DNA of 64,000 bases from Hyperoplus lanceolatus (Eukaryota > Chordata > Actinopteri > Uranoscopiformes > Ammodytidae). Made by a program: the position numbers and the translations under genes. Of the stretch, positions 11,317 to 24,307 are shown piece after piece (position 1 is the first letter of the stretch; the number at the start of each line of letters is the position of its first letter). The notes below the pieces were generated by a model, which saw nothing but the letters and a program-made list of their open reading frames with translations, made no database searches and was not told the origin of the DNA. Location of the stretch: contig CM049404.1 in the NCBI GenBank assembly GCA_026929865.2, forward strand, positions 9,497,501-9,561,500, read 5' to 3'.

Positions 11317-11656
11317 TGTGGTATATTTTAATAGCTTATATGCACCAAAGTTGCTGAGTATGTATATCCAAAGGTTAAGGTCAGATCCCTGTAAGGACAT
11401 GTGCTTGACTTGTTGTGATGAAACGATATGTCTATTTGCAGATATTAAGAACACATGATACACCCCACACACAGATATAAACGGGTCCTGTAACTAGCAA
11501 CTAGAGTGCCATTGCGGCCTCCAGCCCGCTGCTATCATGCTCACTCTGAAATCCTCTGTATGTCTTCTGGAAACTTCTGAATAAACCTGATCACTGATGA
11601 TAAGTCCAACCTGCCGCCTTTGTCTTTGTCAAGCCATGGGGGATTCGGCTACCACA
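11317..11656 (+). repeat. 5' LTR of the non-autonomous element
   Basis: TG...CA-bounded 340-bp repeat with TATAAA at 11476-11481 and AATAAA at 11580-11585; partner of 12594-12933. Confidence 0.92.
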
Positions 11657-12593
11657 TTTGGCGTCACGATGACGGATATAACAGGAACATAATGTATCTA
11701 CCTGTACTTGGACGGAAATCATCTGATGAAATGAGAAATGCAGAACGAAGTGGGAATCCCAGATGAACGCCCAAGTTGAAAGGTTCATGTCTGTTCCAGT
11801 ATCTAAAAATAACTGGGAACTGCTACGGGAGATAATGTGTAAACGGCTGATGGTGCTCTGTGTAAGGTTCAAGGTCACGGCATGAGCGTCCGGTCTGGGG
11901 GACTACACAGAGGCTCCGTTATGGCCAGGTATCCACGTAGTTCCACTGTTATAACAAAGAACCGTGTGCAGTTTGATTGTCTAAGACTTTGGGAAAATGG
12001 CTGGACTGGATTCAAGCTTGTTACGTCGCTCTGTGCTTTATGTACGCTAAGAAAAAGTGAAAAAGACTTGTAGAAAAAGGGCAAAGATTAGCGACCAACG
12101 TCTGTCATCAAGAATTCAGACTGCTCGGGATACTGCTCCCCGCGCAGTCACAAGACACAAGGCTGTGTGCATTCCAGCCGCATACCATCTTGGACTTTCC
12201 TGGGCGGCTGGCCACGTCTGGCGGAGTCTGCCAGCTATGTAATGGAGGACCCTCTTCTGTGCCAGAGTTGGATGGACTACATCCCCCATGATCATGCCTC
12301 AAAATATCTGAACTTGGGACTACTGAGAGACTCAGCTAACTTGCTATGCTGTCGTCTTGGCAGGGGGCTCCCTGCTCATGGTTTTAACATTATCATCGTT
12401 CAGTGTTTGCGTTGTTGCCTTGTTGGTCCTATTCAAATGTAGTTTACTGCAGTAATGCTTACATCTATGCATTGTATTCTACTTCACTCATTTAGAGTGT
12501 TTCTGTGTTTTGGTGGAGGTTTCTGTTAGGCCATTCAAATATGTTTGGTTACATCTCGTTTTTGGTTGATGAAGTGTCATCAAAATGGAGGAA

Positions 12594-12933
12594 TGTGGTA
12601 TATTTTAATAGCTTATATGCACCAAAGTTGCTGAGTATGTATATCTAAAGGTTAAGGTCAGATCCCTGTAAGGACATGTGCTTGACTTGTTGTGATGAAA
12701 CGATATGTCTATTTGCAGATATTAAGAACACATGATACACCCCACACACAGATATAAACGGGTCCTGTAACTAGCAACTAGAGTGCCATTGCGGCCTCCA
12801 GCCCGCTGCTATCATGCTCACTCTGAAATCCTCTGTATGTCTTCTGGAAACTTCTGAATAAACCTGATCACTGATGATAAGTCCAGTCTGCCGCCTTTGT
12901 CTTTGTCAAGCCATGGGGGATTCGGCTACCACA
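12594..12933 (+). repeat. 3' LTR of the non-autonomous element
   Basis: Same length and ends as the 5' LTR. The differences seen are one base in ATCTAAAGG and two in GTCCAGTCTGCC. Confidence 0.92.
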
Positions 12934-13319
12934 CTACCAGTGGACACTTGAGGATGCCCTGCCAATAAATATTATGGCATTGATATTCACGGCACAAAGA
13001 CAAATAAGTTTACTCATCTAATTTTAGAACTACCCCTTTAAGGCAGTAATTCCTACCTCCTTGGCAACAGGTGAACTGCACTGGAGAATGTGTCGTCTCA
13101 AATATGAACTGGGTGAGCCACAGTCTCTTTGCTAGGTCTACTAGATGTATGTCATGTTCACCGGCTCCGTCAGCAACACGCCCACAGCAGTGCAGCCCCT
13201 TGAGGTTTTTAAAGACAGTGCTATTTTTGGCCTCAAAAGGACTACCCTTGATTAACACTTGGTAATTAAGACTTGGTTCAGAAAAGAAACACAAACATTT
13301 GTTTGCCTTAGTTCTTGTC

Positions 13320-13620
13320 TTAAAGGTACAGTGTGTAGAATGAATTGGCTTTTCTCAGAACAGACTTGGTAGAAATGAATATCACTTGAAAATAAAATAA
13401 GCTTTATTTAAATGATCTGAGAATGAGCATTGCATATCTACATAGGAGCGGGGAGTGCTGCCATGTTGCAACGGCATTTTCCTAAAGTGCCAAAGAACGG
13501 ACAAATTTAACAGCCTTACATGTTTTTATATAGTGTGTGTCTGCTAGAAATACACACCTGTTAGAAGACGAAAAAGAAGACAGAGTTGTTGTTGTTGTGT
13601 GCCAAAGACTTTGCATTTAT
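13320..13620. mobile_element. Partial TTAA-type MITE end
   Basis: TTAA followed by AGGTACAGTGTGTAG resembles the end of the small MITE at 38431-38505. I do not find a matching right end, so the extent is approximate. Confidence 0.35.
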
Positions 13621-13624
13621 TTAA

Positions 13625-13795
13625 AGGAATAGTTTATTTCTTTTGCCTCTCCGGCTCAAGCGAAGGTGACAAAAACCGTTCCTGTAACGATGTGTGCATT
13701 TTTGATATAATAATATATTTGTGGTATTCTGTCACCTTTGCTTCAGCCAGAGAGTTAGGCGACAAGCTAAACATTTAAAATGTTGAACTATTCCT
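13625..13795. mobile_element. 171-bp MITE with TTAA target duplication
   Basis: The left end AGGAATAGTTTATTTC and right end GTTGAACTATTCCT are inverted repeats flanked by TTAA (13621-13624, 13796-13799). The size, TTAA target and lack of coding suggest a piggyBac/Kolobok-type non-autonomous element. Confidence 0.75.
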
Positions 13796-14214
13796 TTAAG
13801 TTTTTTAAAGTTATTTTATAAACGGTGGGTGACAGCAGCTTTTCTAACTTGCTTCTTGTCCTTAAAGGCCACCGTATATTCTGTAGATTCCCTGAAAGAA
13901 AGGGGTTAGCAATGGAGCATTGCAATCTATCAGCATTATATCATTCAAAAGGAAATAACTTGCACCGTTTTTGATCCAATCAATTAAATCAAATTTGAAC
14001 TTGAATTTATTAAATTTAATAAGATTTTTTTGATTAAAATTTAGTTAAAAGTTAAATTAATCGAATTAAATAGTTGGATCAGTTCTTTTACCACTAAATG
14101 CTTTTTGAAATAATCCTGAGTTTGAGGAACAAAGCTGGCATTTTTTAGACTCTTGACATGTTTTGTTTCACTTGTAACCTAATTTAATAATGATAATAAT
14201 AATAATAATAACAC

Positions 14215-14215
14215 T

Positions 14216-14306
<91 letters not shown>

Positions 14307-14307
14307 T
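14215..14307. repeat. (CAA)n-(TAA)n trinucleotide microsatellite
   Basis: A compound run of CAA units turning into TAA units, just before the LINE fragment. Confidence 0.95.
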
Positions 14308-14480
14308 ATTTAATTTATGTAGCGCTTTTCTCACTCTCAAAGCGCTTATTATTAATTTAGGCTATACATCCTCATTAAAAGTGACTTCTAATTGAATTAT
14401 GAATATGCTTTTCCTGTGATATAGATTATATTCCTTTGTTAACTGAATCAGCGAGTATTTATTTAATTTAAATTACAAGC

Positions 14481-15700
14481 ATGCAACACCATCCTCCCAG
14501 CTCTGCTTCGGGACAGGCTGTCCCAGCTCCACGTGCCCGACTCCATCTGCAGGTGGATCACAGACTTCCTGTCTGACAGGAAGCAGCGTGTGAGGCTGGG
14601 GAAGCACTTCTCTGAATCCCAGACCGTCAGCACTGGATCCCCCCAAGGCTGCGTTCTCTCCCCTCTGCTCTTCTCCCTGTACACAAACAGCTGCACCTGC
14701 AGTCACCAGTCCGTAAAGCTCCTGAAGTTCGCGGACGAAACCACGCTCATCGGGCTCATCTCTGGCGGGGATGAGTTCGCCTACAGGTGGGTGATTGACC
14801 ATCTGGTGACCTGGTGCAGCCAGAACAACCTGGAGCTTAACGCTTTAAAAACAGTGGAGATTATTGTGGACTACAGGAAGAACCCGGCCCCACCCGCCCC
14901 CGTCATCCTGTCTGGCTCCCCAGTCGACTCTGTGGAGTCCTGCCGCTTCCTGGGCACCATCATCAGCCAGGACCTAAAATGGGAGCTGAACATCAGGTCC
15001 CTCACCAAAAAAGGCCAGCAGAGGATGTTCTTCCTGCGCCAGCTAAAGAAGTACAACCTGCCAAAGACTATGATGGTGCACTTCTACACTGCCATCATTG
15101 AGTCTGTCCTCACCTCATCCATCACTGTCTGGTACACTGCAGCTACGGCTAAGGACAGGAGCAGACTGCAGCACATCATACGCTCTGCTGAGAAGGTGAT
15201 TGGCTGCCACCTTCCATCCCTCACCCGCACAGCTCCAGGGCTTCGAGGCGGGCAGGCAGGATTATGGCCGACCCGTCCCATCCTGGTCACAGACTTTATG
15301 AGACTCTCCCCTCGGGCAGGAGGCTGCGGTCCATCAGGACCAAAACCTCCCGCCACTTGAACAGTTTCTTCCCCTCTTCAGTGGGGATCCTTAACAGGTC
15401 CAGAGAGCGCCTCCCCCACTGACTGACACTGAAACTGACACTGACTCAATTTGTAAATGTTTACAAAGTTTAAGTATCTTTACCTTAGTTTTTATTCTAT
15501 TTTATATTATTTTAACTTATCACTTGTTTATATATTGTGTTATATTGTATATATTATAGTCACTGTTTGTTCATTGTTTATTGTCTTATTGTCTAACTGT
15601 ATGCACCTTATTCACCAAGACAAATTTCTTGTTGGTGTAAAACCCTTCTTGGCAATAAAACCCTTTCTGATTCTGATTCTGATTCTGATTCTGATTCTGA
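14481..15700 (+). mobile_element. 5'-truncated LINE (L2/CR1/Rex type) with defective reverse transcriptase
   Basis: The translated frame runs NTILPALLRDRLSQLHVP, then ICRWITDFLSDRKQRVRLG, STGSPQGCVLSPLLFSLYTN, LKFADETTLIGL and ESCRFLGTIISQDLKW: the palm and thumb of a non-LTR reverse transcriptase. The catalytic box normally read as (F/Y)ADD is FADE here. A frameshift near 15240 moves the C-terminal frame (which continues HPGHRLYETLPSGRRLRS and ends near 15421). The N-terminal endonuclease is missing. The 3' end carries a TTCTGA-type tandem tail (15661-15700) after AATAAA, typical of this LINE group. ATGCAA occurs at both edges and may be the target duplication. A dead copy. Confidence 0.9.
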
Positions 15701-15719
15701 TGCAAACGCTCTCCTCCTG

Positions 15720-16421
15720 AGATGCTATTGGAAATGACTATTGCTAATAGTACAATAAGGTATCGGACTCTAATTGTGCACATAGGGATCACTAACTCTA
15801 ATAGGGCGTCCTAAACATAAAAGTTAGAAATAATATAAAATAAACTGTTATTTTGTCTAATTTTTTCTTTGTCACATCTTCTCGACCTACGAGCCAACTC
15901 CCCAGACCTGCCATTCCAAAGCTGTCCACCAGATGCCCTCAGACTTTTCCAGACATTCGCCTCTCACCATAGGCCTATACAGTGTATACCAGCCTATGTC
16001 CTTTGTTTATGGCCTGTTCACAGTTTAAGGTGTTTAGCTGTTAAAGGTGCTTGTTCCCACTTCCTTGTGTTCCAGCATTTCCTGTCATTTCTTTGACTTT
16101 CTGTCAAGCTCTCTGCAAGATCGGGCCAGTCTAAAACCTTAAAGACTTTGATTGCTGGTAAGGAAATTGTTTTCGTTTTATTTATTATTATTTACTGAGT
16201 GAGTAATCAGGAATTTATTGAGGACAGGTATAGCCATGAAGCTTCAATTATATACACGCTACTCGCTTTCAATTTGTACAGAGCTGGATTCAGGAGGTTG
16301 TTCGCCTAGACTGGAAGCAGAGGGAAACAGTGAAGCTAAGTATCTATGTCCAAAACTCAAAAGTCTACTTAGGGAAATAAATGCTGGAAATAGTTCCGAC
16401 TCTATTTTATATTAGCACATG
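15720..16421. other. Intergenic, no gene recognised
   Basis: AT-rich sequence between the LINE tail and the solo LTR. No domain recognised in the short frames. Confidence 0.45.
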
Positions 16422-16425
16422 GTGA

Positions 16426-16768
16426 TGTGGTAGATTTGAATGGTTAATACCAGAGTTGCTGAGCAAAGGCCTTTAAATGTTAAGAGGTCACTGTGAGAGA
16501 CGAAGACAACCTTTTAATAGATAAACGTCATCCCATGCTGGGACCTGTGATATGCCTATTTTAGGAGAACCAGCAGGACAAGTTTTGGATATAAGACGGC
16601 TCACAGGCGTATACAGCTAGCCTTTGGGGGACAGCCCCCCATGCTCATGCTATCACCAAGTCCTCTGTATTGTCTGTTGGAACCTCTGAAATAAACTTGG
16701 AACATTGATTTAAAGAGTCCAGCCTCGCCCTTGTCTTGGTCGCCATGGGGAAACAATCGGCTACTACA
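16426..16768 (+). mobile_element. Solo LTR related to the 11.3-kb element (TSD GTGA)
   Basis: 343 bp, TGTGGTAG...GGCTACTACA, flanked by GTGA (16422-16425 and 16769-16772). It shares the layout of the complete element's LTR: GTTGCTGAG near the start, GATATAA TATA-like box, CATGCTCATGCTATCA, a TCCTCTGTAT block, AATAAA, then CGCCTTTG/CGCCCTTG...GCCATGGGG. It is clearly divergent, so an older family member reduced to one LTR by recombination. Confidence 0.85.
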
Positions 16769-16772
16769 GTGA

Positions 16773-18130
<1,358 letters not shown>

Positions 18131-18214
18131 GACACTCTATTGGTCCAGGCCAGAAGGGAGAAAGCTTCACTGCAGCACCACAGCATCACATCTCAAGATT
18201 CTAGTGATAAAATC

Positions 18215-18400
18215 TGGCTCCAAAGCTGAATCAATCCGTGACAAATTAGTTTTAAGGTAGTGTATACTACCGTATCGTCTGCATAAATCTAAAACAAACA
18301 TCCAGAACAAGTCGAGGGGAGGTCAAAATAGTTGACCAAGAGTTGAGCCTTGAGGCACCCCTCGTTTTCTGTTATGAATATATCAGATTTGCTTCTTTGT
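18215..18400 (-). pseudogene. Antisense LINE reverse-transcriptase remnant
   Basis: On the minus strand a broken frame gives RGVPQGSTLGQLF (about 18364-18326) and, after a shift, LYADDTVVYTTLK (about 18290-18252). These are the conserved B and C motifs of a non-LTR reverse transcriptase, with the catalytic YADD kept. Frameshifts and a deletion between the motifs show it is dead. It differs from the fragment at 14.5 kb (YADD versus FADE, opposite strand). Confidence 0.75.
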
Positions 18401-18890
18401 AGTACAATACGTTGTTTGTGATGAGGATAGGAATGGAATTCAAGCAAAGCATTACGTGTAAGACCAACTGTTTATCTAAATAGGTAAAGTAAAGTTTATC
18501 TAGATGAAGATCCATCTGCCGACCGGATCAAAGTTCAAGTAGTTATGGAGTGATTTGATCGAAAAACCAGGATTTAAAGGTGATAGGGAATATAACTCAT
18601 TGATATAACATTACATTTGATCATACATTCGCTTTGCCAATACTTTTGCAGCAGAGCAATTGATTGAGGTAAATTACATGGTCCTCTTTGTGCAAGGGAG
18701 CGATACAGGAACATTTCCACATGGCAGCTGTTTCAAAAGCTGATAAAGAAATGTACGAGAGATTCTCCTGAAAGTGAAGGGTCTCTGTGACTAGGCAGTA
18801 CATTGTTGAAATCACCACCGATAGAAGGATCAGGCATGTCAGAAGGTTGAACCAACAGGTATGGAGTGATCGTCCACCAAGGTGTTCCAC

Positions 18891-19005
<115 letters not shown>

Positions 19006-19128
19006 GTACTCAGTGATGTGTGTAGCCCCGGCTTCCATAAATGCTCCCCCTTCCTCTGTTTGAGCAGCCTTGTTTGCAATCGCATTCCCCAGTAACCTGG
19101 AGACACCTGCATCTCACAAAGCTTACCA

Positions 19129-19130
<2 letters not shown>

Positions 19131-19215
<85 letters not shown>
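19131..19215. repeat. (CA)n microsatellite
   Basis: About 85 bases of CA. Confidence 0.97.
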
Positions 19216-19217
<2 letters not shown>

Positions 19218-19505
19218 ACACATACACAAACGAAACCTGGTATTATCTTATGTGTTGTGATTTACAGCACAATTACACAGATCCACAGATAGTAACCTCG
19301 TATTGTTTGTCTTGTGCTCAATGGCCATGAAATAATGAACGTCCTCATTGTTTTTTTTTCCATTCGTTTGCTCTCAGTCGGCGACGCGCTCCCATATGTC
19401 TGGAAACAAAAAGTCACATCATGCCGGAGTGGCTGACGAAGTGTTTGATGGGTAAACGCCATGTGACATATCCTTGGGGCTTTTCCATGCATCATCTTCC
19501 TCATC

Positions 19506-19508
<3 letters not shown>

Positions 19509-19540
<32 letters not shown>
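19509..19540. repeat. (CA)16 microsatellite
   Basis: 32 bases of CA, the third such tract within 650 bp. Confidence 0.95.
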
Positions 19541-19542
<2 letters not shown>

Positions 19543-20765
19543 CTTGGCAATACCGTACACCTCCAGTCCTCCACCAATGCAAAAATTATCTGTTTAGAGA
19601 CAAAAGTGAGGTGAGCACACAAGCGGCAACAACACCGCCAACCTGAGCTCTACGCCATATCTGGTGTGAAGGTAACCATAGCAGCCGTTAAGAAAAGCTG
19701 CCATCACCACCATAAATAAACCTTCTTGATGGGTGGAGGATCACTTTTCTACAATTACACCTTGTTGAGTAGAGAGACAAAGTGAATCACGAGGCGGGCG
19801 CTGAAGCTGATAGCTAGCGGACGACTCCTAATGTTTTATAAGAAGAGCTTCATTATTTTTCTCATTGACGTCATTCCCCATGTGTTCACAGCTAATGACA
19901 ACATGAAAGGAGCGTTTCTTACAGTAATCAGAGAACTCATGCTTTAGCTGCAAAATAGTTCAGCTACGTAATGCAGAGCTGAAAAGCAGGAGCTAAATGG
20001 ATGTACTCTCTCAACACACCAGAACTAAGGTGTGTTGAAAAGGCAGCCTTGACTCAGATGAAAGAGACGTTGGCGTTGGTGGACGGAGACCGACAATTGA
20101 ATTCTGAGATTTGAAAGCACTGCCTCTATAATATACTTTAACAAATGTACCAAACTGGCTTCCGAAAAGTACTTTATGAAATGACTCCGACACATACTAA
20201 TGAATTGGCCAATTTGAGAGTCTTGCTCCTGGACGGCCAAATGTTTGATGTCGGGACTGGACGTTGAATCTTCTGTCTATCGTCTCTCCTGCATGCACGT
20301 GAACACTTTGATCCAATGGTGATGCTGGAGGACAATCTGTGGGATCAAAGAGTATTTTGAGTGAAGAGTGTTTTTATTATTTGTCTCCGATAGTATAAAA
20401 AAATAGGGGCTAGGATATTATTTTAAAACTGGAGAGTGCTTTTTTTATGTTTGTTATTAAAATTCTGACAGGTGCTGATTTGACTTTTTCTAATGTGGGT
20501 GGCAAATTAATTATGCTGATTTTCCTTCTTTAATTTATTTTTCCATTAGGGATGCTGCCTTAACTTAATGAGGTGAAATTAAACAGTGAAATTATCAAGC
20601 TAGCCACGCTGCTAGTGTGGCTAAAGGCCCCTTTCTCCACCTCTCATTACTTCAACTCACACAAGGTTTGTTGAGTACATTATTTCAAATGAGAGAGATA
20701 TCCCAATCATGTAACAATTGTTACACCTCTGTGCCCTCCCTATTGGCTCTATACCTTTCACCCAA
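19541..20765. other. Intergenic, no gene recognised
   Basis: No repeat, RNA gene or coding frame I can support. Confidence 0.45.
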
Positions 20766-20955
<190 letters not shown>

Positions 20956-21141
20956 TCCTTACTTCATCATGGTTCGGCATAGTTTTGTGTTCAGCATATT
21001 TACAGTAACATAGTGACAGTGACCAAACAACCCGCCAGCCTATATAAGACTGATTACATCACAGGAAGTTGTGAAACCCCCTTTTCATATGTGACCATTT
21101 CAAACTGCCAGGGTGAGCACACAAGAAAAAAGAAAAACAAT

Positions 21142-21595
21142 TAAGCCAAATGTGAAAATAAGCAGAAGTATTCTAACGAGGCGTTAGAGTGAAGTGAAAA
21201 AGATGTGTCAAGAGAAATATCTCTGGTGACCTTAAAAATAAAGTCTAGTGCTATGTTCTTAGTGGAGGCGAAATGAGAGGCTTTCATTGCACACATGTGA
21301 ATACGTAGTTACTTTAGAAATAGTGAAATAGATAGACAAAATGTTCCCCTCAAAAACCGACTTCCTGCATGTTTTCAATTATAAGTTTTTGATTGAATTC
21401 TTTAGAATTGAATGAGAGACAGACAGATTGTGACCCTCCTGTGTCATTGAAGGCAGGATGGAACATGAGATAAGAAAATAGAAAAATGCTTTTACGATGG
21501 CACAGTAGTGCAGCTTCAGTGTTGAGAAACACTTCTCCAAGCATGTTAACAGTTATTTGACTGGATAATTCAGGAAAACCTGTTTGTTCATATTA
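21142..21595. repeat. Tandem segmental duplicate, copy A
   Basis: Begins TAAGCCAAATGTGAAAATAA and ends CTGTTTGTTCATATTA. It matches 22736-23210 closely over its length; copy B carries a roughly 20-bp extra piece near 23029-23050. The two copies are separated only by the mariner-like element. Confidence 0.88.
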
Positions 21596-22735
21596 CAGTT
21601 TTTCTCAGTCGCTTTGGTGCTTTTCTCACATCACTATTAACATTTGCACAGCAGTTAGTGCATTTCTCAAAACAATTAGTGCAAACTGCAAAACCTAGTG
21701 GTTAACCTGCAAAAGTACATCACTTGCTCAAAATGGATAGTCTATTCCTCAAAAGCAAGTATTCATGTCAATGAAACTGCCAGTGTCATCAAAATGAGAA
21801 GTCTTGACACCATCGTTTATGAACAAATGGCTTTGTCATGTTTTCATTATGACAGTTTATTCTCTCAGTGTTTTCCAATGCAAAAAAAAGGTCAGAACTC
21901 GGTGACAATACCTGAAAATGCTCAAGACAGCACTATACACTGCTTGTACAGCCATTTTTGAAAACTACAGTAAAGTTACACATTGCTGTAGTTAGGGGAG
22001 TAAGTGAGTACAAGACACTGAATACGTATGTTTCACATTTTTACTGTATATGCTCTTTGCAATTCTACAGCATTGTGCAAAAGAAAAATACACTTCAGTC
22101 ACTTATTTAAAACAAACATAAAAAAAACACCCTTTTGGTAGAGCTGTGCACAAATGTGAACAATATAACAGGACATATTGTATCTGAACATATATAGGTA
22201 AATCATTCTGGCACATCCAGACGTTCCTGTCTGTCTGGCCATGTATTTTCATCTACATCACAACGGATATTATCCCTTGCAATGCAGCGAGGAAAGTACA
22301 ACTAATACTTCACACACCTCCTCGTGAGTGAAAGCTGAAGTCCACCTGAGAGCAATTGTTCAATTCAGGAGACATTTCCAGGAAAAAATGATAAAGAAAG
22401 GTAGGAAATTTGCTTGACAGAATTTGATAACTAGTTCAACAATTTTGTATGTAATGACTCAAGCAATGAAATGAAGACTATTAGTTTTATTGGGAAAGAC
22501 TATTCAGCATCCATAAGTATAGTTCATTTTGACTGACATGACATAAGCAAATGACAATGTTATAAAACAGCAGAGAAATGTATGAAAGCAACTGATACAT
22601 GTCCAAAAGCATTTGCAATTTGTTCAGAGGAAGGAGAAATTGCTACTATGATGTGCTAAAATGACTAAATGTTGCGGAGGTTGAACTAATAGTTATGAGA
22701 ATTTTCATTCTGATCTGAGAAAAGCACCAAAGCTG
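21596..22735 (-). mobile_element. Tc1/mariner-like element, copy 1 (defective)
   Basis: The left end CAGTTTTTCTCAGTCGCTTT matches, inverted, the right end (AAAAGCACCAAAGCTG), which lacks about 12 internal bases of the repeat. TA lies on both sides. On the minus strand a C-terminal transposase-like tail can be read near 22290-22220 (C-I-A-R-D-N-I-R-C-D-V-D-E-N-T-W-P-D-R-Q-E-R). I associate this with fish IS630-Tc1-mariner transposases; no intact gene remains. It is an inverted homologue of 26427-27667. Confidence 0.8.
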
Positions 22736-23210
22736 TAAGCCAAATGTGAAAATAAGCAGAAGTATTCTAACGAGGCGTTAGAGTGAAGTGAAAAAGATGT
22801 GTCAAGAGAAATATCTCCGGTGACCTTAAAAATAAAGTCTAGTGCTATGTTCTTAGTGGAGGCGAAATGAGAGGCTTTCATTGCACACATGTGAATACGT
22901 AGTTCCTTTAGAAATAGTGAAATGGAATCAGACAAAATGTTCCCTTCAAACCGACTTCCTGCATGTTTTCTATTATACGTTTTTGATTGAATTCTTTAGA
23001 ATTGAATGAGAGACAGACAGATTGTGACATTCCTTGCATTGACTATGACCTTCCTGTGTCATTGAAGGCTGGATGGAACATAAGATAAGAAAATAGAAAA
23101 ATGCTTTTACGATGGCACAGTAGTGCAGCTTCAGTGTTGAGAAACACTTTTCCAAGTATGTTAACAGTTATGTGACTGGATAATTCAGGAAAAGCTGCTT
23201 GTTCATATTA
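22736..23210. repeat. Tandem segmental duplicate, copy B
   Basis: Starts TAAGCCAAATGTGAAAATAA directly after the mariner-like element and ends GCTTGTTCATATTA, where the similarity to copy A stops. Confidence 0.88.
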
Positions 23211-23232
23211 TGTGTTGTATCTGTGGCTCCCA

Positions 23233-24300
23233 TATAACCTGGAAATCCAGACCCATATCTAAAACGATATAGGGTCTGGCCCATAGATAGTATATACAAT
23301 GGGTGTAGCATACGGGGCTGACATCAGTTATTTCAACTGCATCCAATCGTGCTGGCCTATGCATGTCGCCATTTTGTCAGATTTTTACTCCGCCTCATTT
23401 CCTCTTACCGAAAAATGGGCATTGATGTGACGTCAGGGGGAGGGAGATACACCCATCTAGCTGACGTATACATCTGAGGGGAAGTGAGGGCCAGCGGGCG
23501 GCTATCTGTCACTCAAGAGTCTGCGCCCCTAATTATTCATACATTTTAACAAAAAAAAATTCACCCCCCTCAGTGTTGTCATGGAGATATGACCTAAACA
23601 TTCAGACTAGAATGTTTGTTTGTACCAGGCCTTAAATGAAAACCGCATATTTAACATGGGAGTCGATGAGAAATTGCTCTCTTTTGAAACCTGCCCTTAG
23701 TGGACACTCGGTGAACTGCAATTTTTTAACACTTCCGCATTGGATGCTGGTAGAATTCGCCGTGATTGGGGCTTGGTCTGGCCATGATCAATAGACCTTC
23801 CCAACTCAAGGGGCGGCTCCTACTTGTGCATTTCAAATACCAGTGCACGCAATTGAAAAGCACTACGACCAATCAGAAAAATGAACAAGGTGACATATTA
23901 AGCCCTGTTCGTTTAGCGAACAGCCGGTAAATTAAACTTTTGCTGTGGTCGGTCGGCAAAACAGAACATTCCTCTTTCTTGCTAATGAAAGATTTGAGTG
24001 CCGTCTTCCAAATCGTAAAGGGTCGAGGCCAAAGCCGTCTCAAACTCAAACAATATATCCTCAGCCATATCTGTTGTCTACTATCACAGCTTCAAAGGCG
24101 CATTCACAGCACTGTCGTCATTCGGTTACCTCCGCCCCAGAGCACCATACATAGGGCTCTGGCCCGCCCAGACCAGATAGAACGATTTGATTGGCAACTC
24201 CGAATTTTCTGACACAGTTAATGAGCTTCAATGGATCGTGCCCAGACCAACAGGTGCAGCAAATTTAATTTGCCAGCTGCAGGTCTGGATATCCAGGCTA
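23233..24300. mobile_element. 1.07-kb non-autonomous DNA transposon (TSD GCTCCCA)
   Basis: The left end TATAACCTGGAAATCCAGAC and the reverse complement of the right end (TAGCCTGGATATCCAGACCT) match. The 7-bp GCTCCCA flanks both sides (23226-23232, 24301-24307). No transposase frame is recognisable. The superfamily is uncertain: an 8-bp duplication with one change would suit hAT. Confidence 0.75.
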
Positions 24301-24307
24301 GCTCCCA

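Larger units (their letters stand above)
11317..12933 (+). mobile_element. Complete non-autonomous LTR retrotransposon (TSD CTAC)
   Basis: Two 340-bp direct repeats (11317-11656 and 12594-12933) start TGTGGTA and end CTACCACA, flanked by the 4-bp duplication CTAC (11313-11316 and 12934-12937). By eye the LTRs differ at only about three positions. Each has a TATAAA (11476-11481 in the 5' copy) followed about 100 bp on by AATAAA (11580-11585), as expected for U3-R-U5. Directly after the 5' LTR is TTTGGCGTCACGATGACGG, a candidate primer-binding site, and before the 3' LTR a short purine run (AAAATGGAGGAA). The 937-bp interior has no recognisable gag, protease, RT or integrase, so it must have been moved in trans. 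Orientation follows the TATA-to-AATAAA order. Confidence 0.9.

Noticed and set aside
23940-24212. 90-codon frame inside the 23.2-24.3 kb element as a transposase
   Set aside because: No transposase motif is visible and two overlapping frames are open; treated as chance.
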